Assembly (NCBI GenBank): GCA_009760855.2
Contig: WPIO01000051.1
Span: forward strand, 30,001-92,000
Direction of reading: 5' to 3'
Length of the DNA: 62,000 nt
Source: Cristatella mucedo
Taxonomy: Eukaryota; Bryozoa; Phylactolaemata; Cristatellidae
The notes under the pieces were generated by a model. It was not told the DNA's origin, did no database searches, and saw only the letters and a program-made list of their open reading frames with translations. Below, piece by piece: positions 1-10,785 of this stretch. A program made the position numbers and the translations under genes. Numbering within the stretch: position 1 is the first letter of the stretch; each line of letters opens with the position of its first letter.

Positions 1-97
1 GGAAGAGACGCCGTGGCCGTCGGGATTGACTCGCTGCTGCGGCATTCGTAGAGCGCCGCGTGAGCAGCAGCGACGGCGGCTCGCTGGTGCTGCTTGC

Positions 98-199
98 GCG
101 CAGCGGCCACGCTCCTGTGGTGCGCCCGCCAGGCGGCCGCTACGACGCTGGCGGCCAGGTGCTCGCCCTTCTTGGTGCGCAGCGGCCATGCTCCTGTGG
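98..199. repeat. Displaced 55-bp copy of SK coding sequence between 23-bp direct repeats
   Basis: Bases 121-175 match 949-1003 (SK exon just after S6, encoding the AKKGEHLAASV region on the minus strand) with one C/T difference. The copy is bracketed by direct repeats at 98-120 and 177-199 that differ at one base. It is out of context for a channel exon and is best read as a partial duplication. Confidence 0.8.
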
Positions 200-545
200 C
201 CGGCTGCTGCTGCTGTCTGTCGGTTTTCAAACCAAGCGGTGTCCTCTAGCCAGTTACTAAGCAGATATAAGCTCAAACTCGCCGCTTAACTTGGAATTGC
301 GCTATAGCTTTGGCCAATCGAAAGCGCAGGGCATGGCGACGCAGGGCACCGCACCGACCGACGCACTCCGGCGTCGCAGCGGCCGCTGCTTCGAGCCGGC
401 AGTAGTGTCGCCTGTCCTATGCCACGCCGCTCAAACTGATGCCGGCGGCTGCGGCTGCGGCTGGCGGATCCTACTGCTCCGCCGTCGACCGTCGAGCCTC
501 GACACGCTCGCCCTCGACAGTCGCGGCCTCGCGGACGGGCCGTCG

Positions 546-1614
546 CTAGTCGCCGCCGCCGCTCGGCGGCGACTCGACGGCCCCGCCGCCGCGCAGCGGC
601 GGCGGGGCCGTCGTGAGCTGCAGCAGCGCGGCCAGAGAGTCCAGGCGGCCGTCGATGCGGCGCATCTCGTCGCCGAGCGCGAGCGCCGTCCGAGCGGCGG
701 CCGCCTGGCGGTCGGCGAGCGCTCGCAGCCGGAGCGACGTCTCGCGGTGCTGCACGCGAAGGTTGAACAGCTGCCATATCGGCCGGATCTTGTCGCCGCT
801 TCCGATGCGCAGCTGCAGCAGCTCGCGGCGCTCGTGAAGCGCGCGCAGCAGCTTGCAGCGGCGGCCGAACGCCAGCAGCGAAGCGCCAGCGCCAGCGCCG
901 CCGCCGCCGCCGGCGGCGGCGGCGGCGGCGCTGCTGCTGCTGCTGCGGTGCGCCCGCCAGGCGGCCGCTATGACGCTGGCGGCCAGGTGCTCGCCCTTCT
1001 TGGCCAAGTCGGCGTCGCTGAGGTAGCCGAGCGTGAGCAGCTCGTCGTGGCTGAGCTGCAGGCAGCGCAGCAGCACGCTGACGGCGAGGCCCATGCACAG
1101 CGAGCCGAACAGGCCGGCTAGCACGGACGCGCCGCGGCCGCAGTAGGTCGACGGCACGCGATCCCCGTAGCCGATCGTCAGGAACGTGACGAGCACTATC
1201 CACGCCGAGTCGGCCACGTCGACGCGGCCGCTCTCGCACAGGTGCAGGCCGCAGACGAGCGCGCCGAGGCCGCCCAGTGCGATGGCCGCGAGCGCATAGC
1301 CCTCGTAAGCGTACAGGTAGGAGCGGAAGATGAGCGCGTAGTTGTAGCGCGAGTGCGCCAGAGCTCGAAGGCTGTAGTTGAGGATCGTGGCGAACAGCTT
1401 GCTGCGCAGGAAGAGGAAGCGAGCCAGCTGGTACGTGCGCAGGAACATGGCGACGCACAGCAGGTCGTCCACCTCGGTGAACTGCTCGCTCGGCCCCCGA
1501 TACTTGTAGCTCGTCTGATCTTCGGCGAAGGCCGCTTCTTCAGCTTCGCCTCCGGCGGCGGCGGCGGCTGCGGCGGCGGCGGCTGCGGCGGCGGCGGCTG
1601 CGGCGGCGGCGGCT

Positions 1615-1648
<34 letters not shown>

Positions 1649-2288
1649 ACGAGTTGCTCGGCCAGCCGGCGCCGCCAGCTGTCACGGTCCAGCTGCTGTT
1701 GACGCGAAGCTGAGGTATCTGCGAGTGCCCAGCAGCAGCAGCAGCAGCAGCCGCCGCCGGATGTCCCGGCGCCGCGGAGGTGCGAAAGAAGCAGCAGGGG
1801 TACGGATGGAGGGAGCAGACGATTAGCTCGACGGCGAGGATCAGCAGCCGCTCGCGCTCGGCGACCACGATCACGAGCATAGAGCTGGCCTTTCGCACGA
1901 GGCAGTGCAAGCGAAACTGCAGGAAGTGGTAGTAGACGAGCAGCGAGAGCAGGGCCGCCGTCAGCGACGAGATGGCCAGTCGGGCCGCCTCGTCGGCGGG
2001 CGAGCACGCGTCGTAGCGTCCGGCGTTCCGCAGCTGCGCATTGCACAGCATCGCGGCGATGCCGGCGAAGCTCACGAAGGTCATGGCCGTGCTCACTCGC
2101 ACGCTCGACAGCACCGTCCGCCTTCGCAGTGCCAGGTCGCTGCTGCTCCACTCTCCGGCCGTCCGCCGCCGCCGCCGCCGCCGAAGCGCCGCTGCGACGG
2201 CAGCGGCGCGTACGACGGATGCGGAGCGTCGCTGCGGGCGGCTGCGGCGGCGGCGGCGGCGCCCTCGCAGCCGCCCGCAGCTCGCTGG
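546..2288 (-). CDS. SK: SK/KCNN-family Ca2+-activated K+ channel, one large exon, 5' end unresolved
   Basis: Plasma-membrane potassium channel of the small-conductance calcium-activated family. The translated frame shows S1 (around SFAGIAAMLC), S2, S3 (ERERLLILAVELIVCSLHP), S4 (FLRTYQLARFLFLRSKLF), S5, a pore helix with selectivity filter TIGYGD followed by VPSTYCGRG, S6, and then a helical calmodulin-binding-like segment and a coiled-coil tail ending in TAG at 546-548. The order and spacing match KCNN channels. Odd points: about 30 consecutive alanines (about 1554-1649) in the S3-S4 loop, a serine to threonine change in the filter, and a calmodulin-binding segment that looks shortened. There is no ATG before S1. 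The frame stays open to an in-frame TAG at 2289-2291, and residues such as SSSDLALRRRT upstream of the GTG at 2114 still align with pre-S1 SK sequence. An upstream exon joined by splicing is therefore likely, with the acceptor somewhere in 2115-2288. The channel identity is firm; the start is not. Confidence 0.88.
1554..1649 (-). repeat. GCN trinucleotide run encoding polyalanine in SK S3-S4 loop
   Basis: Mixed GCC/GCA codons give about 30 alanines in frame with the channel. The interruption pattern (GCA between blocks of GCC) repeats roughly every 15-18 bases, which suggests unequal exchange rather than a pure triplet expansion. Confidence 0.85.
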
Positions 2289-2349
2289 CTATTCATGGAG
2301 TCGGCGGGGGCGGCGGCGTCGAGTGCTGCCCGCTGCTTCGAGGCCGCCG

Positions 2350-2934
2350 CTAGGACGGACAGGCGTCGCAGCGGCGGGCGAGCGGCGCACATAGGCGGGC
2401 CAGCTGCGCTGCGGCGAGGCCTACCGTTCGCCGAGCGGCAACGGCGATCGTCTCTTTGACCGTCTGCCTCGGCGGCGGCCTCGGCGGCGGAGGCCGCCCA
2501 GCAGCTCGTCGGGGCCGCGTGCGCCGAGCGCTGCCGCCGCCCTGAGCGCGTGGGTGGGGGGAGGGGCCGATGTCGGCCGGTCTTTCGTCGTCGCACGTGA
2601 CATCGTCGGAACGCGTCATAGAACGAGCCGCCGCCATTCTTTCGGGCGCGTCGCCGGAGCGGCGAAAGGAACGGCTCGTGCTAGATTCGATTTTCCACTC
2701 TGGCGAGCGAACCTCGAGCCGCGAACCTCGAGTCGAGCTTACGACGGTGGCGACGCCGCGCTTGAAACTACCAGGGAAAGCCTTGGGGAGGAAGCTCTCG
2801 GACCGTCGGGCCATTCGAAGCTCATCGATTAGCGCTCGCGAGAAAAGGCGGGGGCTAATTAGACTGCTGGACTGGATGCAGGGCGCCAGGGAGGCGGAGG
2901 TCTCATTTCCCTCGTTTCCCGACTCCTCGTGCAT
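2350..2934 (-). CDS. Open frame upstream of SK; possible N-terminal exon
   Basis: A 194-codon frame starts at a true ATG (2934-2932) with residues MHEESGNEGNETSASL and runs to a stop at 2350, just 5' of the channel exon on the same strand. Its content is polar, Ser/Arg/Pro-rich and without recognisable domains, as is usual for SK N-termini. It is not in the channel frame, so it could only serve as the N-terminus if spliced from an internal GT to an acceptor in 2115-2288. GC-rich DNA produces long chance frames, and several overlap here on both strands, so this is a suggestion only. Confidence 0.25.
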   Translation of the reverse strand: MHEESGNEGNETSASLAPCIQSSSLISPRLFSRALIDELRMARRSESFLPKAFPGSFKRGVATVVSSTRGSRLEVRSPEWKIESSTSRSFRRSGDAPERMAAARSMTRSDDVTCDDERPADIGPSPHPRAQGGGSARRTRPRRAAGRPPPPRPPPRQTVKETIAVAARRTVGLAAAQLARLCAPLARRCDACPS

Positions 2935-2944
2935 TTCAATTTAG

Positions 2945-3560
2945 GCGGCCAGGCGGCAAAGCGTCTGCCGCCGTCTCTGAGCACGTCGGCGCAGGGGGGC
3001 ACAGGACGCTGAGCGAGCGGGGAGCTCGAGTTGTCTGCCGCTGCTGCTGCCGCCGCTGCTGCTGCTGCTGGTGGCCATTTGATGCCCGCCCCGCGAGCGT
3101 TCGACGATCGTCGTGCGCCGTCGAGGCGCTCGAGCCGGCGAGGCGGGCGCAGAAAAGCTTCTCGAAAGCTGCCGCGACGTCTGCGGCGACGTGAGCCATC
3201 ATCTTCGAGTATCTCGCCCGATCGCGAGAGCTGTCGTCTCGTCCGTCGAATTCGAGTGCTATGAAAGCGACGCTCGGCAAAGAGGGCCTCGCAGAGTGAC
3301 GAGTCGGTCGAGCAGACGGGAGAAGATCGATACACCCGCAGCTTGATTTCGCCAATTAGCCAATCTGAAAGTCGACGCGGGCAGCACCAATCGAGGGATT
3401 TACATAATCTTGCAATGGCGCTTCCCCGTATCGCTTCCTCGGTCGGGCCCAGCCAAGAGGAGCCAGGACGGCCAGGACTAACTAACCGTCGTAAGCTGCA
3501 ATCCAAAGCTCTATCAATTAGAAAGCAAGATCTGAAGCATATATATTATGTGACGAAAAC
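2945..3560. other. GC-rich 5' flank of the SK locus
   Basis: CpG-rich sequence with overlapping frames on both strands (for example 2859-3506 minus, 3031-3264 plus) and none recognisable. It probably holds the SK promoter and 5' untranslated sequence. CAG/CTG-rich patches lie near 3036-3070. Confidence 0.35.
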
Positions 3561-4740
3561 TACGTCAGCGCGTCTCTAAAAGAAGAACAATCCCAAGCAG
3601 CCTCTGTCTAACGACAAGCACGCACTGCGCCGATCGATGGCGAGGCGACAGCCTAGCTGGGCACTCTCCAGGTTGCCGCCACCTCTAGGGCGATTTGAAG
3701 CAGGGATCTTGAGTTCCCAAAAACTGCGACTGCGTCCTGACCTGGATGCCTGGTAGCCATAGCTGCCTTTTGTTTGTTTCGGATTCTTGCCCAATAACTG
3801 TGCTACGAGGTGATCCGGCATTGCTCTGATCGCGAATCAGCTCGATCAGAGCAAAGTGTGAAGTGGTCAATATATAATGACACCCATCTGGCCAGACAAT
3901 TAAATGGCCTGAAAAATTGGAGCTGCCCATAAAAGCAGAGCTATTTGGCGTCAGCAGTCAAAGCAGGTCAGCCGATTATAGAGCAATTATAGAATAATAG
4001 CAGGAAGACAATCGTTAGACAACTTTAGAGCTCACGACATGTAGCACTTATTTATAGTAACGAGACACTCGCGAGACAGCTCTAGTGCTCACGACATGCA
4101 TCTCTCACAAATCAGACAAGACGAATGCTAGATAACTCTCGAGCTTACGACATGTGGCTCGTACTAGCATAAGTTGTCAGAGTAACTTATTAACATCAAG
4201 CAATCACTGTCTGCCCATACAAGGCGCCGCCGAGCCAGTTATTGAGAAGAATCTGCCAATCCGGAAACATCCAAACAGTAAATGGCTAGACAGTCCGACT
4301 ACCTCACGAAAGCACATTTCCCGGTGTGCTCGAACCCTGCTCAATCGTGGCCCGTTCGCGCGTGCCATTTGGAGAGCAGTGACTTGCGAATCAATAATGC
4401 ATTTCCAGCCGTTGCTCCACTAGCGGAGAACAAGGTCGCAGCTGCAGGTGCTAAACAATTAGAGGCCTCCCTAGGGAACCGATCGGCAGCATTGTCAGAT
4501 ATGCTTAGCTGCCTTTCGGTTTACTAAAGCATGGTCAAAAGAAACTTCGATGGTAAAATCAATAAGGTCCGCTAATCGCTTGCAGTCGCTGGCTGCAGTT
4601 AGATGCCAGGCTGACTGCGTGCCTCTGGGAGGTGGAGTTAGTAATTTACGTCCAAGAGTCTGGCCCATTGGTGGCAAGAGCTGACTGTGTTTGTCGATAT
4701 AAACACGCACGCGCACTCATACCAACACGCATGCGAGTGC
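3561..4740. other. Intergenic, no gene seen; decayed tandem repeat inside
   Basis: AT content rises and no coding signal is seen. Three imperfect copies of a unit containing CTCACGACATG or CTTACGACATG occur near 4030, 4090 and 4143, spaced about 55-60 bases. Confidence 0.5.
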
Positions 4741-4750
4741 ACACGCACAC

Positions 4751-4796
<46 letters not shown>
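4741..4796. repeat. (CA)n microsatellite
   Basis: Nearly pure CA/AC dinucleotides with two early CG interruptions. Confidence 0.98.
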
Positions 4797-4798
<2 letters not shown>

Positions 4799-5189
4799 TA
4801 TGTTGTACGCACATGTTACACTTTGGAGCGGAGGCTACTCTCGTAGGCCTGTGTTTCGTGAGGCTACTCCATGCGACGCGAACTCACGTGCTCGCGCATA
4901 GTGCTTACGTCATAGGCTGATGCTCTTATATACTTACCCATTTGAATTTCGCCCATCAGACGGGGTTATAAATGCAATATTTCTTGCCTTGGCTTCTAGA
5001 GTCTCAGAGGGAACGAACAGGATTTCACAACTCTGAAACCTCTGTTTTTCTGGGTCAAGGCTGAGTACATTGCCAAGATTAAACTGGCAAGAAGACCCCC
5101 AGAACTCAGCGCTAAGTTTCAATAAAGCCTACATGCAAAGCATGCCAAAATACAAGAATACTTGACTAAATAACGCCGCACAGATTAGT

Positions 5190-5371
5190 CGCATTGGATA
5201 AGGAGCTCACCTCGAGCAGAGGTCAGGGGTGAATGCATTCACCCCTGAACTCGGCTCGAGGTCAGGGTGAATGCATTCAATGACAGATCTAATAAAGCTG
5301 GACCCCCGTGGCACAAGTGAAGCAGCTGAATAGAGATTAAGTTATCTTCAGGCGCCATACAAATGAATTAT
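5190..5371 (+). repeat. tRNA-derived SINE (family A) copy with internal palindrome
   Basis: It contains the family A tail (GCTGAATAGAGATTAAGTT followed by CGCCATACAAATGAATTAT). The head is rearranged: a perfect 26-bp palindrome occupies 5223-5248, and outer arms CCTCGAGC / GCTCGAGG flank it, so part of the body has been copied back in inverse orientation. Confidence 0.75.
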
Positions 5372-5393
5372 GTGTTTACGTTTATTGAGCTAA

Positions 5394-5395
<2 letters not shown>

Positions 5396-5434
<39 letters not shown>
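5396..5434. repeat. (CA)n microsatellite
   Basis: Pure AC/CA run just 3' of a SINE. Confidence 0.97.
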
Positions 5435-5436
<2 letters not shown>

Positions 5437-5761
5437 CAATCCGATACCGAACTGCTGACAGGCTTTGTCTGGCTTTCTACTACGTTTGATGCTACATATA
5501 TTGCAAGCACAGTTCTGCATTTTTCCATCGGTGAAAATTCTACGCCATTCTACGCTTCGCTCACTTTTTTCAGCTTCCCTTTCCTTTTGTAAGAGGATCG
5601 ATCGCCCTTGTACCTTGTACTCCTGAAAGCTTTATTGCAGCTATCGCTCATGGCTTTGCTGGCATTTTTGGATCAACACATACACATACATATGTAAATG
5701 CGTATGCACATACGTGCATGCCAGCATAAAAAGGTTGTACTCACGCGAGCACACACTTGTA

Positions 5762-6138
5762 CAGTCAACCTCGGTAATAGGAAACTAGCTTGTAAGCAAA
5801 TCTCGGATATACACAGCCTATGGCCATGTCCCGATTTCTTGTCTGCCCCATCTTTAACGCACAGAGAGCCTGGGTTATATGCAATTCGGTTACAAGCAAA
5901 TCTCGCTATCTTATTGAAGGCATTATTGAGAAAAACGATTTGAAGTATCGTGATCAGAGCAAATATACAGATTGTTCGCTCCTTTTGGTGAATTTTATGA
6001 TAAGCTTATGTTATAAAAAACTTTCTGAATTAAATAGCACTTGAAAATCGCCTATAAGCAACCTTGCTGATAAGCAATCTCGGTTATAAGCAACTTCTTA
6101 CACTGGATTTTCGGGTTGCTTATAACCGAGGTTGACTG
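5762..6138. mobile_element. MITE, pogo/Tigger-like, 377 bp with TA target duplication
   Basis: The ends are inverted repeats: CAGTCAACCTCGGT at 5762 and the reverse complement of the same motif (ACCGAGGTTGACTG) ending at 6138, each flanked by TA. Several internal copies of a related motif (AAGCAAATCTCGG or AAGCAATCTCGG) are visible. No transposase frame is present. The CAGTCAACCTC-type end resembles pogo/Tigger elements; the family name is an inference from the termini. Confidence 0.8.
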
Positions 6139-7084
6139 TATGATTACGACAGTTAGTGTCCGGCGTTTACTGCATCATATCACTTCACTAAAGTGAATTG
6201 TTTGTACGGGTACATGCATAAGCGTCTGCCATAATGCAGGTAATAATGATAATAATAAAAATTTCATTTTCTTGGCACTCTTAGAGAACTGAATCTCCAT
6301 TCAGGCATTTTACAACGCGTTGCAAGAGACGCAATAACCACGAGTTGATGCAAACTAGGTATCATGCTTAGAAAATCATGTGAAAGCACTCAAGAAACGG
6401 CTCTCGCGGCTGCTGATTTGCGGGAACCTGGCGTTAGTGAGATGCAATTAATCATGTACAGTTAAGCACTCATAGCATACAGGAAAAAGACACGTTCAAC
6501 GGGGACGCTATATGAGAGCACATCGCTCTCGCCCCTATTCGCGACGTGCAAACCGCCGACAAAGCACAGGTTGCGAGTAAAAATTAAATTTTTAGTTTTT
6601 TCAATGTCGTCAACTCGGGGGATGAAGCGATGTCTATGCTTGAGCCCACAAAGTGGTCGATATTATTGTGGTCGCGTTCATCTTCCTGCAGCAGTCAGTC
6701 ATCTTCATCGTAAACCATTACACAATTGCGTAATCATAGAATTAGCTCTTGAAAGACTCAATGAGCCGGTCAACCGAGCGCCGTCGCGCACTAGAGTGAA
6801 TCGAGTCAAATTTGACGTCTAGCCAACGGCCGGCAGCCTGAATCGCGGCTACGGGAGGTGAGATTGTGGCCGCCAGTCACCATGCTGGTTCCAGCAGTAA
6901 TCCACAATTGCTCGTCAGTAAACGCGGGCTTGAGGATTCAACAGGAGCTAATGAGCTATTAAAATTTTGGTCACGACTGCTTGAAGATCCAAATGAGTTT
7001 GTGCCAAAATGTTTTGCTATTCGTGCTAGGCCTGCACATTGCAGACTTTTTTCTTGGCTTCCAAGCACATGAAAATCTTAAATG
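6139..7084. other. Intergenic; only a SINE family A tail recognised
   Basis: About 6255-6320 is a minus-strand family A tail (AATAATAAAAAT then AGAGAACTGAATCTCCATTCAGGC). The remainder shows no coding or repeat signal I can name. Confidence 0.45.
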
Positions 7085-7255
7085 AAAGGCTAGCTGATTT
7101 ACCTATCTCATTTACTTAGCAGCAGAAGAGCCTTAAGATATATCATCGCCGCTTGCAGTGGGCAATAAAGGATCGCCCCCCCCGCTCCCCCACTGCAGGA
7201 ATCAAACCCGCGACCTTCACGGCAAGAAGAGCGAGCACCTCATCCTAACCTCTAA
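7085..7255 (-). repeat. tRNA-derived SINE (family B), minus strand
   Basis: It reads in reverse as a tRNA-like head with B box (GTCGCGGGTTTGATTCCTGC), a body containing a TTTATTGCCCACTGCAAGCGG block, then the AAGGCTCTTCTGC ... CAGCTAGC tail. It matches copies at 18220, 31893 and 45205. Confidence 0.7.
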
Positions 7256-8260
7256 CCTCCTAACCTCCTCATCCTAACCTCATCCTTATGCTAAGACATC
7301 TTCATCTAACTGATATTGATGTCTGCGCTTGTACTCAGCTTCTTTAGGCAATCCACCATCGTACTGGAGAGAGTTTCATTAATGATTAATTGATAACCGA
7401 ATGCCGCACGCCTCTGTCGCAAATTCTCTTGAATTTAAAGGGGCGAGTAAGACGATGAAACTGATAAGAAACTAAAAATCCGAAATATCAAATAATATAT
7501 TCATACCGTATAGCCTCCGTATGAGACTCGAGGAAACAAAGTGCTGGAAGAAGATACAGTGCATCGTGAACAGTGCACGTCAGGATCTGTAGGCGAAGGG
7601 TGCAATTATGAGTAGCCACCAAGTGGCGACCTTCGGAAAGCATTCCCACCCGACGGTTTCACCAACTTAACGGGCCATTTAGACAGGCTCTGCCGGCGAG
7701 GATGTCCAGAAAGCCACTAAATGCATCTATTTTATCTCCTCGTTTTCAAAAAAACGCCATCAAGCAATAACATATGAAAATGACATGTTATTTCTGTATG
7801 CACAAGGTCAAGTGCTTACTGCGCTGTTGATACACGGCAATAACGTCTCCCCATAATCGATAGCTCCAGCAAACTCACTCATGTAACCTCAGAGAAATTT
7901 ACGCAAGACGCTTGATGCGAACCGTTTGATACGCTTGCCTGTGCTTTCACGAATGTAATGCACGTGCCGATAGAGATTCGACCGCATCCACTATCTAGAT
8001 TATGGATTCTAGCCTGCTGCACTATCTAAAGGAAGCCAGGGCGCTGAGCTACGTCGTCGTCGGCCCGGACACGTCAAAATTATCCATCGTTTCCGTTACT
8101 TAGTATATCTCTCTCTTGTCTTCATAACATTAGCATTCTTTGAATTCGCAGTTTAGCTCTCCTGAAACGAAAACCCCGGTAATTTTCCTCGCTCATCAGG
8201 TTCGGCTTTAATAAAAGGGTGGACGTTTCACTGAAACCCGCTCCGTCCAAATTCTTTTCA
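7256..8260. other. Intergenic, nothing identified
   Basis: It begins with short CCTAACCTC-type repeats (about 7240-7287). No long frames, splice patterns or named repeats were recognised beyond that. Confidence 0.4.
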
Positions 8261-8261
8261 T

Positions 8262-8352
8262 GGTTGAGGTCGTGGGCTTGAGCACAGAGGCATGTGTGAA
8301 GCGCCTGAATAGAGATTAAGTTCTCATGGGGCGCTATGTAAATGAATTATAT
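8262..8352 (+). repeat. SINE family A, 3' part
   Basis: B-box-like GAGGTCGTGGGCTTGAGC, then GCGCCTGAATAGAGATTAAG and the ATGAATTATATT tail. The tRNA 5' portion is missing. Confidence 0.75.
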
Positions 8353-8978
8353 TTTATATTTTTAAGTGTCCGGTTGAGCCGAGGCCGGCTATGATCTACT
8401 GTACAAGCCGGTGCGAGACTTATTCTTACACTGCCAGCCACTAAGGCCCGTTGGCCTCCAGCGGAGCAAGAACTATCGAGACGCACGCTGCTGCTTATTG
8501 AGAAAGAAACGGTCGCGATGGTAACGACGAATGATGAAATCATTGCGCGTACTTTCAACGTGAGACCAGCCGCTGCTCACTTGTCAAATAAAAGACTTTC
8601 TATTTTTGCTCTCTATTCATCAGATTCATCAGATTCCTCGGATGGGCTTGCCCAAGTGGCAAGTGGCCAATGCTTGAGCCTACAACCGCCAGCGGTTATG
8701 CGTCCTAGCGTAGCGCCAAACGGTCCTGAGGGCACTGTACTGGGGCCGAGGGTAGGGAAACTTCGGTCCACTTCAGCTGGTGGCACATCACAAAAGAGGC
8801 GTCTCGCCGCGCTCTTTCAGAGGCGGCTGAGGAAAGGTCAAACTTCAGCCACCTTGTAAACAATTTTCTGCCATTGGATGCAGCTGCTGTAGCTGCGGCG
8901 CGGCTGCGGTGAGTTTAGCTTTAAGCTTCGGCTGCAAAAGCCGAACCTCCAGCTGGTTTGGCCCAGTAGTAAAACTGC

Positions 8979-9128
8979 TCGCCCCCCGAGTATGTGGTAT
9001 GGCCGAGTTCGTGAGCTCGAGCTCTGTGACATATGTGAAGAGCCTGAATAGGGATTGAGTTCTATTATGGCGCTATACCAATGGCTGCTATACCTTCTAT
9101 GGCTGCTATACCAATGAATTATATTTAA
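8979..9128 (+). repeat. SINE family A, 3' part with short tail duplication
   Basis: CGTGAGCTCGAGCTCTGTG followed by GAGCCTGAATAGGGATTGAG and CGCTATACCAATG. The CTATACCAATG unit is repeated within 9070-9117. Confidence 0.7.
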
Positions 9129-10785
9129 ATTTATTTCAATAGCACTCGCAAGATTTTGTAAGGGAAATCGGAGGTGTCACAAAAGCTAAGCGACATAAAC
9201 TTAAAATGCCCAACCGGCTAGGTGTGTTCTTAAAGAGCTTCTGAAATTGCTTAACTTAGTTTTAGGTTTGACTTCTAACCTCCTGGTTTCAATAGTGATG
9301 TAACTTGAACAACCACAAGTTAGTTATGCGAAAGTAGATAACGGATCTAAATTTTATTTATTTTAGTTTTTATTAAGAATTTTTTCTAATGTGAGCCTAA
9401 AATAAATAAGAAATGGCAATTGTTCCATACAAATTTGCTTTGATTGTCAGGAAAAAATGGTATTTCTAAATTCTCCGGTTCCACTGCTAGGCACGGTGCA
9501 GACGTCAGGCTCGCCCGCATAGAACGCGTTTCGCAAGTAATTGAATTAGTAAGGGTTAGGCGGATATAATAATCTAGAGTACCATCTATAGAAGTGTAAC
9601 AGTATCACTGCTTAAAAGAAACATTGTAGTTTATAGGCTTTTACAGAGGAAGAATAATGAGTAGCCATTTCTGATTGACATGGCATCAAGATATTGCTAA
9701 CACCCTGCAGATGCATTTTGGTATCATGCTTTTTGGGATATTTATCAAGAAACGAGAAAAAAACTGCTCCGCAAAAGCGTCTGATAAGATGTGCGAGGCC
9801 TACAAGATATACTTCGCCATGTCTGTTAGGGATAAAGCCTTGGAGCTCATTTCCCATAAGAACAGTGCAAAAGAACTCGTGAAGGAAAAGTGAAGATCGC
9901 TACTCGCTAGATACAGTCCTACAGAACAATATTAGATAATGCGTGAAATATAATTGTTTAGTTTATATAATTCTAGTGCATGTAAAGGCTGGTGCGATAA
10001 AGAAAAGAGAGCCGTGAAGTTTGCAATCCCTGTAATTTAGCGGGAACAGAAGACTACTCGAGCAACTGCTCCTTCGCCATAGCAAATACTTCCAAACGTT
10101 CGACTGGCAAAATCTTGCCTCCGATCATGTTTCCACATCCATCTTCCCAGTACCACAATATCTTGAGCCCCCTCTCTCATATAATCCTCCCGGAGAGCGA
10201 TCAGCCGTCTTGAGGAGAGAGCAGTAAGCCAGACTGCGAGAAATATTTCGCAGATTCAAATTTCGCTTTCAATGATGCAGCTGAGAAGATAATGCCATAA
10301 TTACCTAATCTGAAATACCTAAATGTTCTGATAAGAAAACTTTATTACACGTAGTCCAATGTTGAAATTGGGATATGATTTACTGGCAAGATTACGAATA
10401 TTGTTGTCTTGACTGTAGCGTCGACAGTGCAAAAAACGCCACTGTGCTCAGTTCGAGCAGTGACTGAAAGTCGAGACTTGAAGCGTCCGTATAAGTCGCG
10501 AATGCCCAATCGGTACTAATGAAGCACTGACAATGATGCCTTGTCCATCAGCAAAGAAAGAACTAATGAAGATTAAGATGCTGAAACGAGAGGTCTACAT
10601 CTGCAATGGTTTCAAGCTGCTGTTTCGAGCTCTTTCACCGTTGCTGTAGAGCTTTCGCGGGCTGGCAAGGCTCCTTTCTTCGGTTCAGGAAAAAGCCGTG
10701 GCAGATTTTTATGGCATCAAAGTTCACGGAAAATCCTGTGTGTAAGTATACATAAACGCGTATATTCTTACGAGGCAGGTCAGTT
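9129..10785. other. Intergenic, nothing identified
   Basis: AT-rich DNA. The longest frames (about 9612-9893) are under 85 codons, overlap on both strands and show no known domain. Confidence 0.4.

Noticed and set aside
291-1121. 276-codon plus-strand frame opposite the SK channel
   Set aside because: It is the antisense shadow of a GC-rich coding exon; its residues are low-complexity and it contains no domain.
2112-2114. GTG as the SK start codon
   Set aside because: Animal genes rarely start at GTG, and SK-like residues continue upstream of it. A spliced upstream exon is more likely.
7240-7287. Interstitial telomere (CCTAACC repeats)
   Set aside because: The units vary in length and sequence (CTAACCTC, TCCTAACC), are few, and sit at the edge of a SINE.
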